A stretch of DNA of 64,000 nt from Flavobacterium sp. CS20 (GCF_018080005.1 NZ_CP073015.1:496001-560000); one strand, 5' to 3'. Shown: positions 35,837 to 44,913, counted from the stretch's first letter. Translations and numbers: made by a program. The notes: a model not told the origin generated them from the letters alone.

Positions 35837-36789
35837 TTAAGATTTTGTTTCTTCTTTTTTAGATTTTTCTTCAGACTTTACAGAAGTTTCTTTTTTGTCT
35901 TTTGTATTGTCGTCTGGGGTTTTGGTTTCTTTCTTTTCTTCGACTTTATCGGCTGTTTTTTTAGCTTGTGCTTTTTCATCAGCCTTTTTATCTTCTTCTG
36001 CTTTTTTCTTTTCTTTTTCTTTTTTGGCTTCTTCTAACTTAGCTTCTTCTTTGGCTTTTTTCTCAGCTTCTTTTTTGCTACATCTTCTTTTTTCTGGTTT
36101 TCTCTTTTGTCAAGACCTTCAATAATACCATCAGCTACAAAACTAATAATTTTATTGATTGACTTTGATGCATCATCATTTGCTGGAATCACATAGTCAA
36201 CTTCTCTAGGGTCAGAGTTGGTATCAACCATAGCAAAGACGGGAATATTTAGTTTTTGTGCTTCTTTGACAGCGATGTTTTCTTTAATGATATCAACAAC
36301 AAATAGAGCTCCAGGAAGTCTAGTCATATCAGAAATAGAACCTAAGTTTTTTTCAAGTTTAGCTCTCATACGATTGACTTGAAGTTTTTCTTTTTTAGAT
36401 AAAGTATCAAAACTTCCGTCTTTTTTCATACGGTCAACCGCGACCATTTTCTTTACTGATTTTCTGATAGTCACAAAATTAGTAAGCATTCCACCAGTCC
36501 ATCTTTCTGTGATATAAGGTTGGTTGGCTTTGCTTGCTTGTTCTGCAACAATTTCTTTAGCTTGTTTTTTGGTGGCTACAAAAAGGATTTTGCGACCACT
36601 GGCGACAATTTTAGTGAGTGCATTTGTAGCTTCGTCTAATTTAGTCGCTGTTTTGTAAAGGTTGATGATGTGAATACCGTTTCGCTCCATATAAATGTAT
36701 GGTGCCATGTTAGGATTCCATCGTCTAGTGAGGTGACCAAAGTGGACACCTGCGTCAAGGAGTTCTTTTACTTCTGCTTGTTTTGCCAT
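35837..36789 (-). CDS. rpsB: 30S ribosomal protein S2 with Lys/Glu/Ala-rich C-terminal extension (frameshift in the tail)
   Basis: S2 core residues 1-228 are intact (MAKQAEVKELLDAGVHFGHL, RNGIHIINLYKT, VKKMVAVDRMKKDGSF, NIPVFAMVDTNSDPREVDYV). The uncorrected frame stops at 36034, giving 251 residues. One more T in the run 36071-36076 (A on the coding strand) opens a low-complexity K/E/A-rich tail that continues to TAA at 35837-35839, about 317 residues in total. The opposite-strand frame in this stretch is open only because of that composition. I favour the long form with a base missing from the sequence. Upstream lies a three-hairpin leader. Confidence 0.85.
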
Positions 36790-36895
36790 TTTTTTAGTAG
36801 TTTACGTTCTGTTGGTATAGCAACAACCAAGTGGTTTTTATGCCTTGATTGTTTAGATGCTAAACTAATTTCTTGACATTTGTCGTCAAGATAAC
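36790..36895 (-). promoter_or_regulatory. structured rpsB leader (candidate autoregulatory RNA)
   Basis: Reading toward rpsB on the minus strand there are three consecutive foldable elements: CTTGAC/GTCAAG around 7 nt (36872-36890), GTTTAG/CTAAAC around 3 nt (36851-36865) and a stem formed by TTGGTTGTTGC and its partner GGTATAGCAACAACCAA region (36811-36832, imperfect). This arrangement over about 100 nt before the start suggests a ribosomal-protein leader. No recognised Rfam family is claimed. Confidence 0.45.
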
Positions 36896-36919
36896 AACAA
36901 AAATGATTTAATATATAGA

Positions 36920-37306
36920 TTAACGTTTTGAGAATTGGAATTTCTTTCTTGCTTTTTTCTGACCGAATTTTTTACGCTCAACCATTCTTGGATCTCTAGT
37001 TAAAAGTCCTTCTGGCTTAAGTTTACTACGATTTTCTTCATCGACTTCACAAAGTGCTCTAGCAATTGCCATTCTTATAGCTTCAGCTTGACCTGTGATG
37101 CCACCACCTAAAACATTGACTTTAAGGTCGTATTGTTTTTCGGTTTCGGTCAATTCAAATGCTTGATTGATTTTGTATAATAAAGGTCCTGTTGTAAAGT
37201 ATTCATTTACTTTTTTTCCGTTTACAACAACATTGCCTTTGCCTTCTGTCATATAAATACGTGCAACTGATGTTTTTCTACGACCTATTTTATGAATTGT
37301 CTCCAT
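36920..37306 (-). CDS. rpsI: 30S ribosomal protein S9
   Basis: 128 residues. It begins METIHKIGRRKTSVARIYM and ends with the basic tail KKFGQKKARKKFQFSKR whose terminal Lys-Arg reaches the P-site tRNA. GGGITGQAEAIRMAIARAL is the conserved centre. It follows rplM by 3 bp, the universal rplM-rpsI pair, and is translated from the same mRNA. Confidence 0.98.
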   Translation of the reverse strand: METIHKIGRRKTSVARIYMTEGKGNVVVNGKKVNEYFTTGPLLYKINQAFELTETEKQYDLKVNVLGGGITGQAEAIRMAIARALCEVDEENRSKLKPEGLLTRDPRMVERKKFGQKKARKKFQFSKR

Positions 37307-37309
37307 GGA

Positions 37310-37765
37310 TTACAATAATTCGTTTAAGTTAATTTTTTCGGGTTTTTGAGCTTCAATATCGTGTTTGTCTCCTGAGAAAACACGAAGATTTCTAAATAAA
37401 TCAGCCCCTAATTTATTCTTAGGTAGCATTCCTTTAACGGCTTTTTCTATTAGACGCTCGGGGTGTTTTTCAAAAACTTGAGTGGCGGTTTTGCTACGTT
37501 GACCACCTGGATAGCCAGTGTGACTGATATATACTTTATCATCCCATTTTTTGCCAGATAATTTTATTTTATCGGCGTTAATTACGACCACATTATCGCC
37601 GCAATCTACATGAGGTGTAAAATTCGGCTTGTTTTTGCCTCTTAAAATCTTTGCAACGGCAGACGATAATCGTCCTAAAGTTTGATTTTCAGCATCGACT
37701 AAAACCCACTGTTTATCAACAGTTTGCGTGTTTGCCGAAACGGTTTTGTAACTTAATGTATCCAC
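37310..37765 (-). CDS. rplM: 50S ribosomal protein L13
   Basis: 151 residues with the L13 signatures KQWVLVDAENQTLGRLSSAVA, DCGDNVVVINADKI and the MLPKNKLGADLFRNLRVFSG region near residue 113. It starts assembly of the 50S subunit near the 5' end of 23S rRNA. First gene of the L13-S9 operon, with a well-formed promoter 44-73 bp upstream and a roughly 38-nt leader containing only a small CCTT/AAGG hairpin. Confidence 0.98.
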   Translation of the reverse strand: MDTLSYKTVSANTQTVDKQWVLVDAENQTLGRLSSAVAKILRGKNKPNFTPHVDCGDNVVVINADKIKLSGKKWDDKVYISHTGYPGGQRSKTATQVFEKHPERLIEKAVKGMLPKNKLGADLFRNLRVFSGDKHDIEAQKPEKINLNELL

Positions 37766-37808
37766 TTCAATATTTTTATAATTAAAACTAGTCCTTTTTA
37801 AAGGGGTG

Positions 37809-37838
37809 CAAATTTACAATTATAAATTTATATTTCAA
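37809..37838 (-). promoter_or_regulatory. Bacteroidota-type promoter of rplM-rpsI
   Basis: On the minus strand TTG (37838-37836) is followed after 19 bp by TAAATTTG (37816-37809), a complete match to TTG-N19-TAnnTTTG. Transcription should start near 37803, leaving a leader of about 38 nt. Confidence 0.7.
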
Positions 37839-37956
37839 GTTTTTAGTTTAAATTATTTTAAAATGTCAGCTAACATTTTTACAGCTATTTTATTTTTTGC
37901 TTTTATTTTTCTGTGTTAGTGATTTATTTCAGTATTTTTAAACCAAAATAAACTTT

Positions 37957-38374
37957 ATGAAAATCCACATCATCAACGGACCAAACCTTAATCTTCTCGG
38001 TAGTCGTGAACCTGAGATATATGGCAAGACGAGTTTTCAAGATTATTTTTCTGAATTGCAAATGAAATTTAAAAGCCTTGAGCTTTCTTATTTTCATTCT
38101 AATATAGAAGGGGAAATCATTTCTGAGCTTCACGAAGCCGATGATAATGTTGATGGCATTGTGCTTAATCTCGCTTGCTTATTCGCATACGTCAATTGCT
38201 ATTGCCGATGCCATAAAAGCTTTAGAGACTCCAGTTGTTGAAGTGCATATCTCTAATGTTTTTGCACGTGAAGATTTCAGAAAACATTCTTACATCAGTC
38301 CTGTGGTTTTTGGTAGCATCAGTGGTTTTGGGTTGAGAAGCTATGATTTGGCTATTGAAAGTTTTTTAGATTGA
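37957..38374 (+). pseudogene. aroQ: type II 3-dehydroquinate dehydratase, frame broken by a one-base insertion
   Basis: 138 residues after repair. The third step of the shikimate pathway. MKIHIINGPNLNLLGSREPEIYG holds the active-site Asn and Tyr; HSNIEGEIISELHEA precedes the break. At 38175-38176 CTCGCTTGCTTAT has an extra T; removing it yields DGIVLNLAAYSHTSIAIADAI with the catalytic His, then VEVHISNVFAREDFRKHSY. The rest is intact to TGA 38372. Divergent from rplM, and its end overlaps the convergent DUF2851 gene by 9 bp. An essential biosynthetic enzyme in a free-living cell, so sequencing error is likely. Confidence 0.9.
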
Positions 38375-39652
38375 ATGGTTGAGAATGCGTTTTCCGAGAT
38401 GGCATTTCAAGCAATAGTTTTTATCGCAATATTCAGTTTTGAGTTGAAGTAAGGCTTGTGAGTGCAAAGCATTCTGATTGGTTTTTGGACGAAGATTTTC
38501 AAAAACATCAACTTTTCGATTGCGTTCAGGCTTTAAGCTACTAACTAATTCAAAAAGTTTGTCATTAGATAATTCATTGGTGGTGTGTTTTTGGTAACAA
38601 AATTTTAATGGAATTATCGTGTTGATGATCAACAAATCTACAAAGTTTTGACTCAATCGTTTGGTTTTTGGTTTGCTCTGTTTGGTTAAACTGTAATGGG
38701 TTTTCCAAAATTCTGACAATTCTATGTCAAATAATTTATAAATATCTTTTTTGTTTTTAACAGAAATAATATCCTGAAAAAGTTGAGGTTGTTGATGATA
38801 AACTTCTGCTAATTCAGCCAGACGTAAACTTGGAAAATTGTCGGGTCTTAGCCTAAAAAACTGAGGTTTTTCATCGACCGCTGCAAGTTGGTATTTGTGT
38901 TTAAGATATCGATAACGGTCTTGTAAATTTTTGATGTATTGTTCTTCTGTATCGATTTCTAAAAGGCAACTTTGTCCTAATAATAAAGCTTCTAAATCTT
39001 CAATATTTTGATGGTGTTTGGCTATTACCTTATAAGGTATAGATTTTGCCATTTGTAGAAAAGCAGTACCATTGACATTCAAACCAAAATTCTTGCACAG
39101 TAGTTGAAACAAAACGGCTTCCCAATTGTTTTGGCTTTGATTTAATAGTTTTAAAATCAAATTTGATTTACGTTCCAAACGCTCTATAAACAGACGTTCT
39201 AACCAGTTTTGCAATACAAAATCATCAAAATCAGCAAAGTTTTTTTCACAATTGAGTTGTTGTGATTTGACTTTTAAAAGCTGTTCATAACGTTTAAAAA
39301 CTTCTGAGTCAACTTTTTCTTTTAAAGACAAGCTTGGAATAATCGTATTATCGGCACGATAAACTTCAACATCGTCTTCCCAAACGATATGTAAAATTAC
39401 ATTATCATAAGCCGAATCTTTTTGATGTTGATGTGCATACCAATCTGAAGATTTGAGATGAATTTCAATATTGCCAGCCCAAATTTGGTCATCAATTTTA
39501 ATTTTAGCATTAAAAAAATCTGGTCCTGATTGATGCTGATTATGTTGACCAACAGATAGAATTTGAAGAATTTCTCCTTGATTGGTTTTTAAAGCTTCTT
39601 TGTGTTGAAACTTTTGGTATTGCCAAATATGATGTAAAAAATCTTCTTGCAT
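38366..39652 (-). CDS. DUF2851 family protein
   Basis: 428 residues, no signal peptide or membrane helix. It matches the Bacteroidota DUF2851 family: the N-terminal part MQEDFLHHIWQYQKFQHKEA and the strand-rich GPDFFNAKIKIDDQIWAGNIEIHLKSSDW are characteristic. The C-terminal helical region ends with a cysteine cluster (YCDKNYCLKCHLGKRIL) that may bind metal. The GPDF..AKI and NIEIH elements look like a restriction-endonuclease-like beta core, but this is inference. Start and the preceding SGNH gene stop overlap (TAATG), so they are coupled. Function unknown. Confidence 0.8.
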   Translation of the reverse strand: MQEDFLHHIWQYQKFQHKEALKTNQGEILQILSVGQHNQHQSGPDFFNAKIKIDDQIWAGNIEIHLKSSDWYAHQHQKDSAYDNVILHIVWEDDVEVYRADNTIIPSLSLKEKVDSEVFKRYEQLLKVKSQQLNCEKNFADFDDFVLQNWLERLFIERLERKSNLILKLLNQSQNNWEAVLFQLLCKNFGLNVNGTAFLQMAKSIPYKVIAKHHQNIEDLEALLLGQSCLLEIDTEEQYIKNLQDRYRYLKHKYQLAAVDEKPQFFRLRPDNFPSLRLAELAEVYHQQPQLFQDIISVKNKKDIYKLFDIELSEFWKTHYSLTKQSKPKTKRLSQNFVDLLIINTIIPLKFCYQKHTTNELSNDKLFELVSSLKPERNRKVDVFENLRPKTNQNALHSQALLQLKTEYCDKNYCLKCHLGKRILNHSI

Positions 39653-40317
39653 TACAAGTTATTCAATTGTGGTTTTAATTGTGGTAACAACGATTGAACC
39701 CAAGCTTGATATTGCTTGTCATTGGGATGCAGACGGTCATTGATGAGCATTTCATCAGAATGGCTCAATTTTGCTGACAAATCTGTAATATCATAAAACG
39801 CCACATCGTGTTTTTGACATTGCTTTTTGGCAATGGTGTTGTATTTTTTTAATTCTTTTATGGCATTGGGTTTATCTTTTTCTTGGGCAAATGGCGTTAC
39901 ACCATAATCTGGAATGCTGACAACAAAAACGCCTTGATTGTTGCTTTTGCATTTAGAAATTGCGATTTCCAGCAATTTTTTAAACTCTTTTTTATATTGA
40001 GACAAAGCTTTGTTTTGATATTGATTATTGACACCTATTAGTAAAGACACGATATCATATTGTTTCTCATCTGTTTTTTGTTCTTGAATGGCACGGATCA
40101 ACTCGTCGGTTCGCCAACCGGTTTTGGCGATAATTTTGGGTTGTTCTATATTAAAACCATTATTATTTAATAGGTCTTGAAGTTGATAAGGCCAAGAGTT
40201 TTCAATTTTAAGTCCTTCGCCAATAGTGTATGAATCACCAAGAGCCAAATAAGTTTGCTGTGCCATAATAAGTTGTGAATTTAATGCAAATAAAAGAAGA
40301 AGTGCAAAAGGTTTCAT
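39652..40317 (-). CDS. SGNH/GDSL-type secreted lipase/esterase
   Basis: 221 residues from ATG 40317. Signal peptide MKPFALLLLFALNSQLIMAQ. SGNH blocks: YLALGDSYTIGEG (nucleophile Ser), SLLIGVNNQYQ (block III, the usual GxND reading GVNN) and DRLHPNDKQY (Asp/His block V). It is probably an exported esterase or acyl-glycan deacylase; the substrate is unknown. It sits between DUF2851 and an alpha/beta hydrolase gene, all closely spaced on the minus strand, an apparent operon of two hydrolases and DUF2851. Confidence 0.88.
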   Translation of the reverse strand: MKPFALLLLFALNSQLIMAQQTYLALGDSYTIGEGLKIENSWPYQLQDLLNNNGFNIEQPKIIAKTGWRTDELIRAIQEQKTDEKQYDIVSLLIGVNNQYQNKALSQYKKEFKKLLEIAISKCKSNNQGVFVVSIPDYGVTPFAQEKDKPNAIKELKKYNTIAKKQCQKHDVAFYDITDLSAKLSHSDEMLINDRLHPNDKQYQAWVQSLLPQLKPQLNNL

Positions 40318-40321
40318 GATT

Positions 40322-41182
40322 CTAATTATCATTTTTTAAAAAAGTAATGCTTTCATCAACTGCAGATTTCAATTCTTTTGAAAGTTCTGTTTTATCCCAA
40401 GGTTGTTTGGTGTTATAAGTATGTGTGGCATTTGGGATAATTTTTAATTCGGCTTGATCACACCAATCATTTAATTTGTGAGCTTCTTCAAGTTTTACAG
40501 TTTCATCGTCTTCACCGTGCAAAATTAAAAAGGGTTGTTTCAGGTTTTGAACAGCATTTTGAATGTCAAATCGGTCTTGGTTTGCTAAGAAATCTTCATA
40601 AAACTGATAGTAGTGTGGCATATCTTGTTTTGTGCGACCATTTTTGACGTAATAAACACCTTTGTTTTGCCATTGTTTTAAATCTTCACCTTTAGGAAAT
40701 CGATTTTTATAGTTAGAAACAGACGACCAAGTGACAAGTTTATCAACATCTTGATTTTCATAAGCTGTCAAGCAAACAATACCACCGCCACGGCTGTGTC
40801 CAATCAGTGAGATTTTAGACGTATTGACTCGCGGTAAAGGTTTTTTTTGCTCTTTTACAAAATTAATAACCTGCTTCAAATCACTCATTTGTTTGCTGTA
40901 ATTATCATTTCCAAAGGCTTCTAAATCAGGAAAGTCAATTGGATTTTCAAATGTACCACCGTTGTGTGAAAAATTGAATTTTAGAAACACAAAACCAGCT
41001 TTTGCAAACTCTTGACCTATTAGATGCCACGCACCCCAATCTTTATAACCTTTATAACCGTGGCAAAAAATAACGACGGGTTGAGCTTGGTCATTTTCGG
41101 TATAAGTTAGGTCGGCAACAATGGGTTTATTCTCGTTATATCCAATGATGAAATTGTTTGTATGAATTATTTTGTGTGTCAT
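40322..41182 (-). CDS. alpha/beta hydrolase (dienelactone hydrolase/acyl peptidase-like)
   Basis: 286 residues from ATG 41182 (MTHKIIHTNNF). A longer frame upstream lacks family similarity. The oxyanion HG motif is FCHGYKGYKDWG, the nucleophile elbow IGHSRGGGIV near residue 125, a late strand FLILHGEDDETV gives the acid and IIPNATHTYNT the His. No signal peptide, so cytosolic. Resembles the prolyl-oligopeptidase-fold esterases. Substrate unknown. First gene of the operon with SGNH hydrolase and DUF2851. Confidence 0.85.
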   Translation of the reverse strand: MTHKIIHTNNFIIGYNENKPIVADLTYTENDQAQPVVIFCHGYKGYKDWGAWHLIGQEFAKAGFVFLKFNFSHNGGTFENPIDFPDLEAFGNDNYSKQMSDLKQVINFVKEQKKPLPRVNTSKISLIGHSRGGGIVCLTAYENQDVDKLVTWSSVSNYKNRFPKGEDLKQWQNKGVYYVKNGRTKQDMPHYYQFYEDFLANQDRFDIQNAVQNLKQPFLILHGEDDETVKLEEAHKLNDWCDQAELKIIPNATHTYNTKQPWDKTELSKELKSAVDESITFLKNDN

Positions 41183-41561
41183 AAAATATTGATTTACAGT
41201 ATTTAAAATTAAAATGTTAAAATTTAAAATCAAATTCTGTTAGGTTTAAAATAAAACGCTGTTTAAGTAAATGTATAAAATTAAAACAATTTATCATGAG
41301 TAAGAAAAAAGTCATCAAGAAAATATTATTAGTTGTAAATTGGAATAAAGCCAAGTAGCTAACAATATGTATTTTCAATGGCTAAGTTTGGGAGTTAACA
41401 CCAAAAGTTTGAGATTTATTTTCTAACTTTAGGATTGAAAAACAAAGTGCAACGTTTCTTTGGTCGCCACAGAAAGATGGCTTATCCTAAATGTGAATTC
41501 GATAAAAAATCAAAAGCAAATTTTATAAAATATTGATAAATAAATATAAATCAAACTCACG
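41183..41561. other. 379-bp gene-free stretch
   Basis: No convincing gene. A 20-codon frame from ATG 41296 (starting MSKKKVIKKILL) ends early and has no partner frame that extends it. AACTTTAGGATTGAAA near 41424 resembles a short piece of the dispersed repeat (TTTAGGATTGAAAG) but the similarity does not extend. Possibly decayed sequence. Confidence 0.35.
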
Positions 41562-41879
41562 TTAATCATCAAACTCTGGTAGCTCAATAAAAACTTCATT
41601 GAGTTGAATGTTCAAATTGTTAAATTCAAATGGATATTCTTCAGCCATTTTTTTGATATCTTTGAGTTTAGGTTGTTGTTTTTCGCTTAGAAGCATCATG
41701 TGTTTTGCTTTTGTGTTTAACACATTAATTCTCGATTTTACAGGAAAAGTATCCACGACAGCTGGAATGGTTTGTTGCAAAGAATCTACAACACCATTAA
41801 GTGTCGATATATTCGAAATAACATCTTGAAGTGTATAATTTTCTAAACGATTGACTTCAATTTTTAGTTCTTCATACAT
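41562..41879 (-). CDS. small helical protein of unknown function
   Basis: 105 residues without a signal peptide. Mostly amphipathic helices (ELKIEVNRLENYTLQDVISN, then VVDSLQQTIPAVVDTFPVKS) with an acidic C-terminus ending VFIELPEFDD. It starts 3 bp after the stop of a small lipoprotein gene and so is co-expressed with it. I do not recognise a family. The pairing with a lipoprotein suggests an envelope-associated role, but the protein itself has no export signal at this start. Confidence 0.55.
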   Translation of the reverse strand: MYEELKIEVNRLENYTLQDVISNISTLNGVVDSLQQTIPAVVDTFPVKSRINVLNTKAKHMMLLSEKQQPKLKDIKKMAEEYPFEFNNLNIQLNEVFIELPEFDD

Positions 41880-41882
41880 CGG

Positions 41883-42077
41883 CTAAGATTTTACTAATGA
41901 ATCTGCTTGTGGACTGAGTTTGGTGACCCGATAGGATTTGATGTCTAATTTTAACTTTAAACTATCTTCTTTGGCTTTTTCAGCTTCACTGAGTTGATTA
42001 GAGTTAGATTTGTTTTGACAAGCAATCATAAAACTGCTTATAAAAACGAAAAATATAAATCTTAAAAATGTGTTCAT
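41883..42077 (-). CDS. small lipoprotein of unknown function
   Basis: 64 residues from ATG 42077 (MNTFLRFIFFVF); an ATG 36 bp upstream would add a basic extension before the signal. The signal sequence ends SSFMIACQNKSN with Cys as the lipidation site. The mature part is a short charged helix with LSEAEKAKEDSLKLKLDIKSY and a C-terminal LSPQADSLVKS. It precedes the helical protein gene by 3 bp. Possibly a two-gene envelope unit conserved in flavobacteria; function unknown. Confidence 0.6.
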   Translation of the reverse strand: MNTFLRFIFFVFISSFMIACQNKSNSNQLSEAEKAKEDSLKLKLDIKSYRVTKLSPQADSLVKS

Positions 42078-42205
42078 CAGGCTTCTATGTATTGATTTTT
42101 TTAAAATCATCAAATTAACTTCAATTTTGAGTAATAATGTTTAAAAAAACTTATTTTTAAACTCAAAAATTATCAAAAATATAATTTCCAAATAGAAGTC
42201 AACTT

Positions 42206-43171
42206 ATGAGTCCAAAGATATTAATAATTGGTGCTTGCGGGCAAATCGGAAGCGAATTAACTTTAAAATTAAGAGAAAAATATGGTAGTCATCAAGTTAT
42301 AGCCAGCGATATAAGAGAAGGCGACGAGACTTTGATGGCTTCAGGATCATTTGAAATCTTAGATGCAACTGATGCTTCGGCTTTAGAAGATGTGATTTTG
42401 CATTACAATATTGATCAAGTTTATCTTATGGCAGCAATGTTAAGTGCTACAGCCGAAAAATTTCCGATGAAAGGTTGGCAACTCAATATGGATACTTTAT
42501 TCAATGTATTAAACTTAGCCAAAGAACAAAAAATAAAACAAATATTTTGGCCTTCAAGCATTGCGGTGTTTGGACCTTCAACACCAAAGAAAAACACGCC
42601 ACAACAAACGGTTATGGAACCTTCAACGGTTTACGGCATAAGCAAACAAACCGGTGAGCGTTGGTGTGCTTATTATCACAATAGATATGATGTGGATGTA
42701 AGAAGCTTGAGATATCCTGGATTGATCAGCTACAAAACACAACCTGGCGGTGGCACAACCGATTATGCTATTGAAATATTTCACCAAGCTTTGAGTCGTA
42801 AAAAATATACTTGTTTTTTAAAAGAAGACACGGCTTTGCCAATGATGTATATGGATGATGCCATTAAAGCCACAATTCAAATTATGTCTGCACCAAGCGA
42901 ACAAATAAAAATTCGTTCGTCATATAATTTGTCTGCTATAAGTTTAACTCCAAAAAAATTAACCAATGCCATAAAAAAACACATTCCAGAATTTGAAATT
43001 GATTACAAACCAGATTTTAGGCAAGCTATAGCAGATTCTTGGCTAGCAAGCATCGATGATTCTTCGGCAAAACAAGATTGGAATTGGCAATATCAGTTTG
43101 ATTTAGAGCAAATTACTGAAGAAATGATAGAAGGTTTAAAACCAAAAGTTAGCATCGGTTATGAAAATTGA
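42206..43171 (+). CDS. NAD-dependent epimerase/dehydratase, probable L-threonine 3-dehydrogenase
   Basis: 321 residues, extended SDR fold. The Rossmann glycine motif is ILIIGACGQIGSEL, and the catalytic YxxxK is STVYGISKQTGE near residue 140-144. DIREGD ends strand 2 and LRYPGLIS with PGGGTTDYAIEIFHQAL matches the SDR-type threonine dehydrogenases of Bacteroidota, which make 2-amino-3-ketobutyrate from threonine. UDP-sugar epimerases are the less likely alternative. It is monocistronic and followed by a parDE module. Confidence 0.85.
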   Translation: MSPKILIIGACGQIGSELTLKLREKYGSHQVIASDIREGDETLMASGSFEILDATDASALEDVILHYNIDQVYLMAAMLSATAEKFPMKGWQLNMDTLFNVLNLAKEQKIKQIFWPSSIAVFGPSTPKKNTPQQTVMEPSTVYGISKQTGERWCAYYHNRYDVDVRSLRYPGLISYKTQPGGGTTDYAIEIFHQALSRKKYTCFLKEDTALPMMYMDDAIKATIQIMSAPSEQIKIRSSYNLSAISLTPKKLTNAIKKHIPEFEIDYKPDFRQAIADSWLASIDDSSAKQDWNWQYQFDLEQITEEMIEGLKPKVSIGYEN

Positions 43172-43263
43172 GAATCGTTTAAATCAAACAAGTTTATTTT
43201 TCGGTAAATAATACAATTTGCTTAAATTACCAAGATTTAATATATTTGATTAAATTTAATATA

Positions 43264-43506
43264 ATGGGTAAGAACACATCTGTTTCTCTTGGGAATCACT
43301 TTGAAAGTTTTATCCAAGAAGAATTGAAAACTGGGAAATATAGCTCTGTAAGCGAAGTTATTCGCTCAGCATTACGATTATTAGAACGTGAAGAAATAAA
43401 AGAAAAAGAATTAATAAAAGCTCTTAAAATAGGCGAAGAAAGTGGATTTGTTGAAAATTTTGATTTTGAACAAAATTTGTTAGACTTACACCGTCAAAAA
43501 TTATGA
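43264..43506 (+). CDS. parD: ParD-family antitoxin
   Basis: 80 residues from ATG 43264 (MGKNTSVSLG). Ribbon-helix-helix N-terminus (TSVSLGNHFESFIQEELKTG, then YSSVSEVIRSALRLLEREE) is the CopG/ParD DNA-binding domain. The C-terminal charged helix should wrap around the toxin. It overlaps the toxin start by 4 bp (ATGA type). The pair would autoregulate its own promoter and stabilise this chromosomal segment or act in stress. An upstream TTG start is possible but falls outside the conserved domain. Confidence 0.88.
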   Translation: MGKNTSVSLGNHFESFIQEELKTGKYSSVSEVIRSALRLLEREEIKEKELIKALKIGEESGFVENFDFEQNLLDLHRQKL

Positions 43507-43805
43507 GCGACAAAAAATATCGGATTAGCCAACAAGCTATTGATGATTTAAATGATATTTGGATTTATATTTATCATAAGTGGTCTAAAGAACAAGCTGA
43601 TAGATATTATGCTTTAATAATTGAAGAAATTAAATTTATTGCTCAAAACTATTTTACTGGAAAATCAATTGATAAAACACGTAAAAACTATCGAGTTACA
43701 AAAGTTAAATCGCATTTAATATTTTATAGAAAAGTTGATAATGGGCTTGTTGAAGTTGTTAGAATATTACACCAAAGAATGAATATCAAAAATCGGTTAC
43801 CATAA
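43503..43805 (+). CDS. parE: ParE/RelE-family toxin
   Basis: 100 residues. The pattern YRISQQAIDDLNDIWIYIYHKWSKEQADRYYALI is the opening of the ParE family. The centre TRKNYRVTKVKSHLIFYRKV and the final VEVVRILHQRMNIKNRL carry the conserved Arg-Ile-Leu-His-x-x-Met element. ParE toxins inhibit DNA gyrase. Starts inside the ParD stop region, indicating coupled translation. All key residues seem present, so the toxin is probably active. Confidence 0.88.
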   Translation: MSDKKYRISQQAIDDLNDIWIYIYHKWSKEQADRYYALIIEEIKFIAQNYFTGKSIDKTRKNYRVTKVKSHLIFYRKVDNGLVEVVRILHQRMNIKNRLP

Positions 43806-43882
43806 AACCATTTGCTAAATTTAAAACCAATATTTTTACATTATTTTAAATATGCTTATAATAGACTGTCAATAATTTCAGT

Positions 43883-44902
43883 ATGAACGATAATTTAGAC
43901 CCAACTGGCGAATCATTTTCGTCTGAAGAAAAAGATATTGAACGCGCATTACGACCGCTGAGTTTTGACGATTTTGCTGGGCAAGAAAAAATTTTAGAAA
44001 ATTTAGATGTCTTTGTAAGAGCAGCTAATCAACGTAATGAAGCACTCGATCATACGTTGCTTCACGGTCCGCCAGGTTTAGGTAAAACCACCTTGGCACA
44101 TATTCTCGCTAATGAATTGAACTCAAACATCAAAGTAACATCAGGTCCTGTGATTGACAAACCAGGCGATTTAGCTGGTTTGCTAACCAATCTTGAGCCA
44201 CGTGATGTTTTATTTATAGACGAAATTCACCGATTGAGCTCAGTGATAGAAGAATATTTGTATTCGGCAATGGAAGATTACAAGATTGATATTATGATAG
44301 AAAGCGGTCCCAACGCCAGAAGCGTGCAAATTGATCTTAACCCGTTTACGTTAATCGGTGCTACCACACGCTCTGGATTGTTGACTTCACCGATGCGAGC
44401 CAGATTTGGAATTTCAAACCGTTTAGAATATTATTCCACAGAATTGTTGTCCGATATTATTCAGCGAAGTGCAGCTATTCTCAATGTGCCAATTTCTCTT
44501 GAAGCGACCATAGAAATTGCGGGAAGAAGTCGTGGCACACCACGTATTGCCAATGCTCTATTAAGACGGATACGAGATTTTGCCCAAATTAAAGGTTCAG
44601 GAAAAATTGATATTGAGATTGTAAGATATACTATAAAAGCATTGAATGTTGATGCTTATGGTTTAGATGAAATGGACAACAAAATTTTAACCACAATTAT
44701 CGATAAGTTTAAAGGCGGTCCAGTGGGATTGTCAACTTTGGCTACAGCCGTTTCAGAAAATGCAGAAACCATAGAAGAAGTTTACGAACCTTTTTTGATT
44801 CAGAAAGGTTTTATTCATCGCACACCACGTGGAAGACAAGTGACTGAACTTGCATTTACTCATTTAGGAAGAATACCTTCAAAAGGCAATTCATTATTTT
44901 AA
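43883..44902 (+). CDS. ruvB: Holliday junction branch migration helicase RuvB
   Basis: 339 residues, the usual length. RuvB hexamers drive branch migration on Holliday junctions held by RuvA. AAA+ motifs: [19 protein letters not shown] start, Walker [12 protein letters not shown], Walker [11 protein letters not shown], sensor 1 [20 protein letters not shown] with the arginine finger region. The C-terminal winged helix contains [17 protein letters not shown]. ruvA is not adjacent. It precedes the Crp/Fnr gene by 11 bp. Confidence 0.97.
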   Translation: MNDNLDPTGESFSSEEKDIERALRPLSFDDFAGQEKILENLDVFVRAANQRNEALDHTLLHGPPGLGKTTLAHILANELNSNIKVTSGPVIDKPGDLAGLLTNLEPRDVLFIDEIHRLSSVIEEYLYSAMEDYKIDIMIESGPNARSVQIDLNPFTLIGATTRSGLLTSPMRARFGISNRLEYYSTELLSDIIQRSAAILNVPISLEATIEIAGRSRGTPRIANALLRRIRDFAQIKGSGKIDIEIVRYTIKALNVDAYGLDEMDNKILTTIIDKFKGGPVGLSTLATAVSENAETIEEVYEPFLIQKGFIHRTPRGRQVTELAFTHLGRIPSKGNSLF

Positions 44903-44913
44903 AATTTCATAAA

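Noticed and set aside
35895..36125. Plus-strand Ser/Phe-rich frame of 76 codons
   Set aside because: Mirror image of the Lys/Glu-rich rpsB tail on the other strand; composition artefact.
41296..41358. 20-codon frame MSKKKVIKKILL...
   Set aside because: Too short, no homologue recognised, no continuing frame after an indel.
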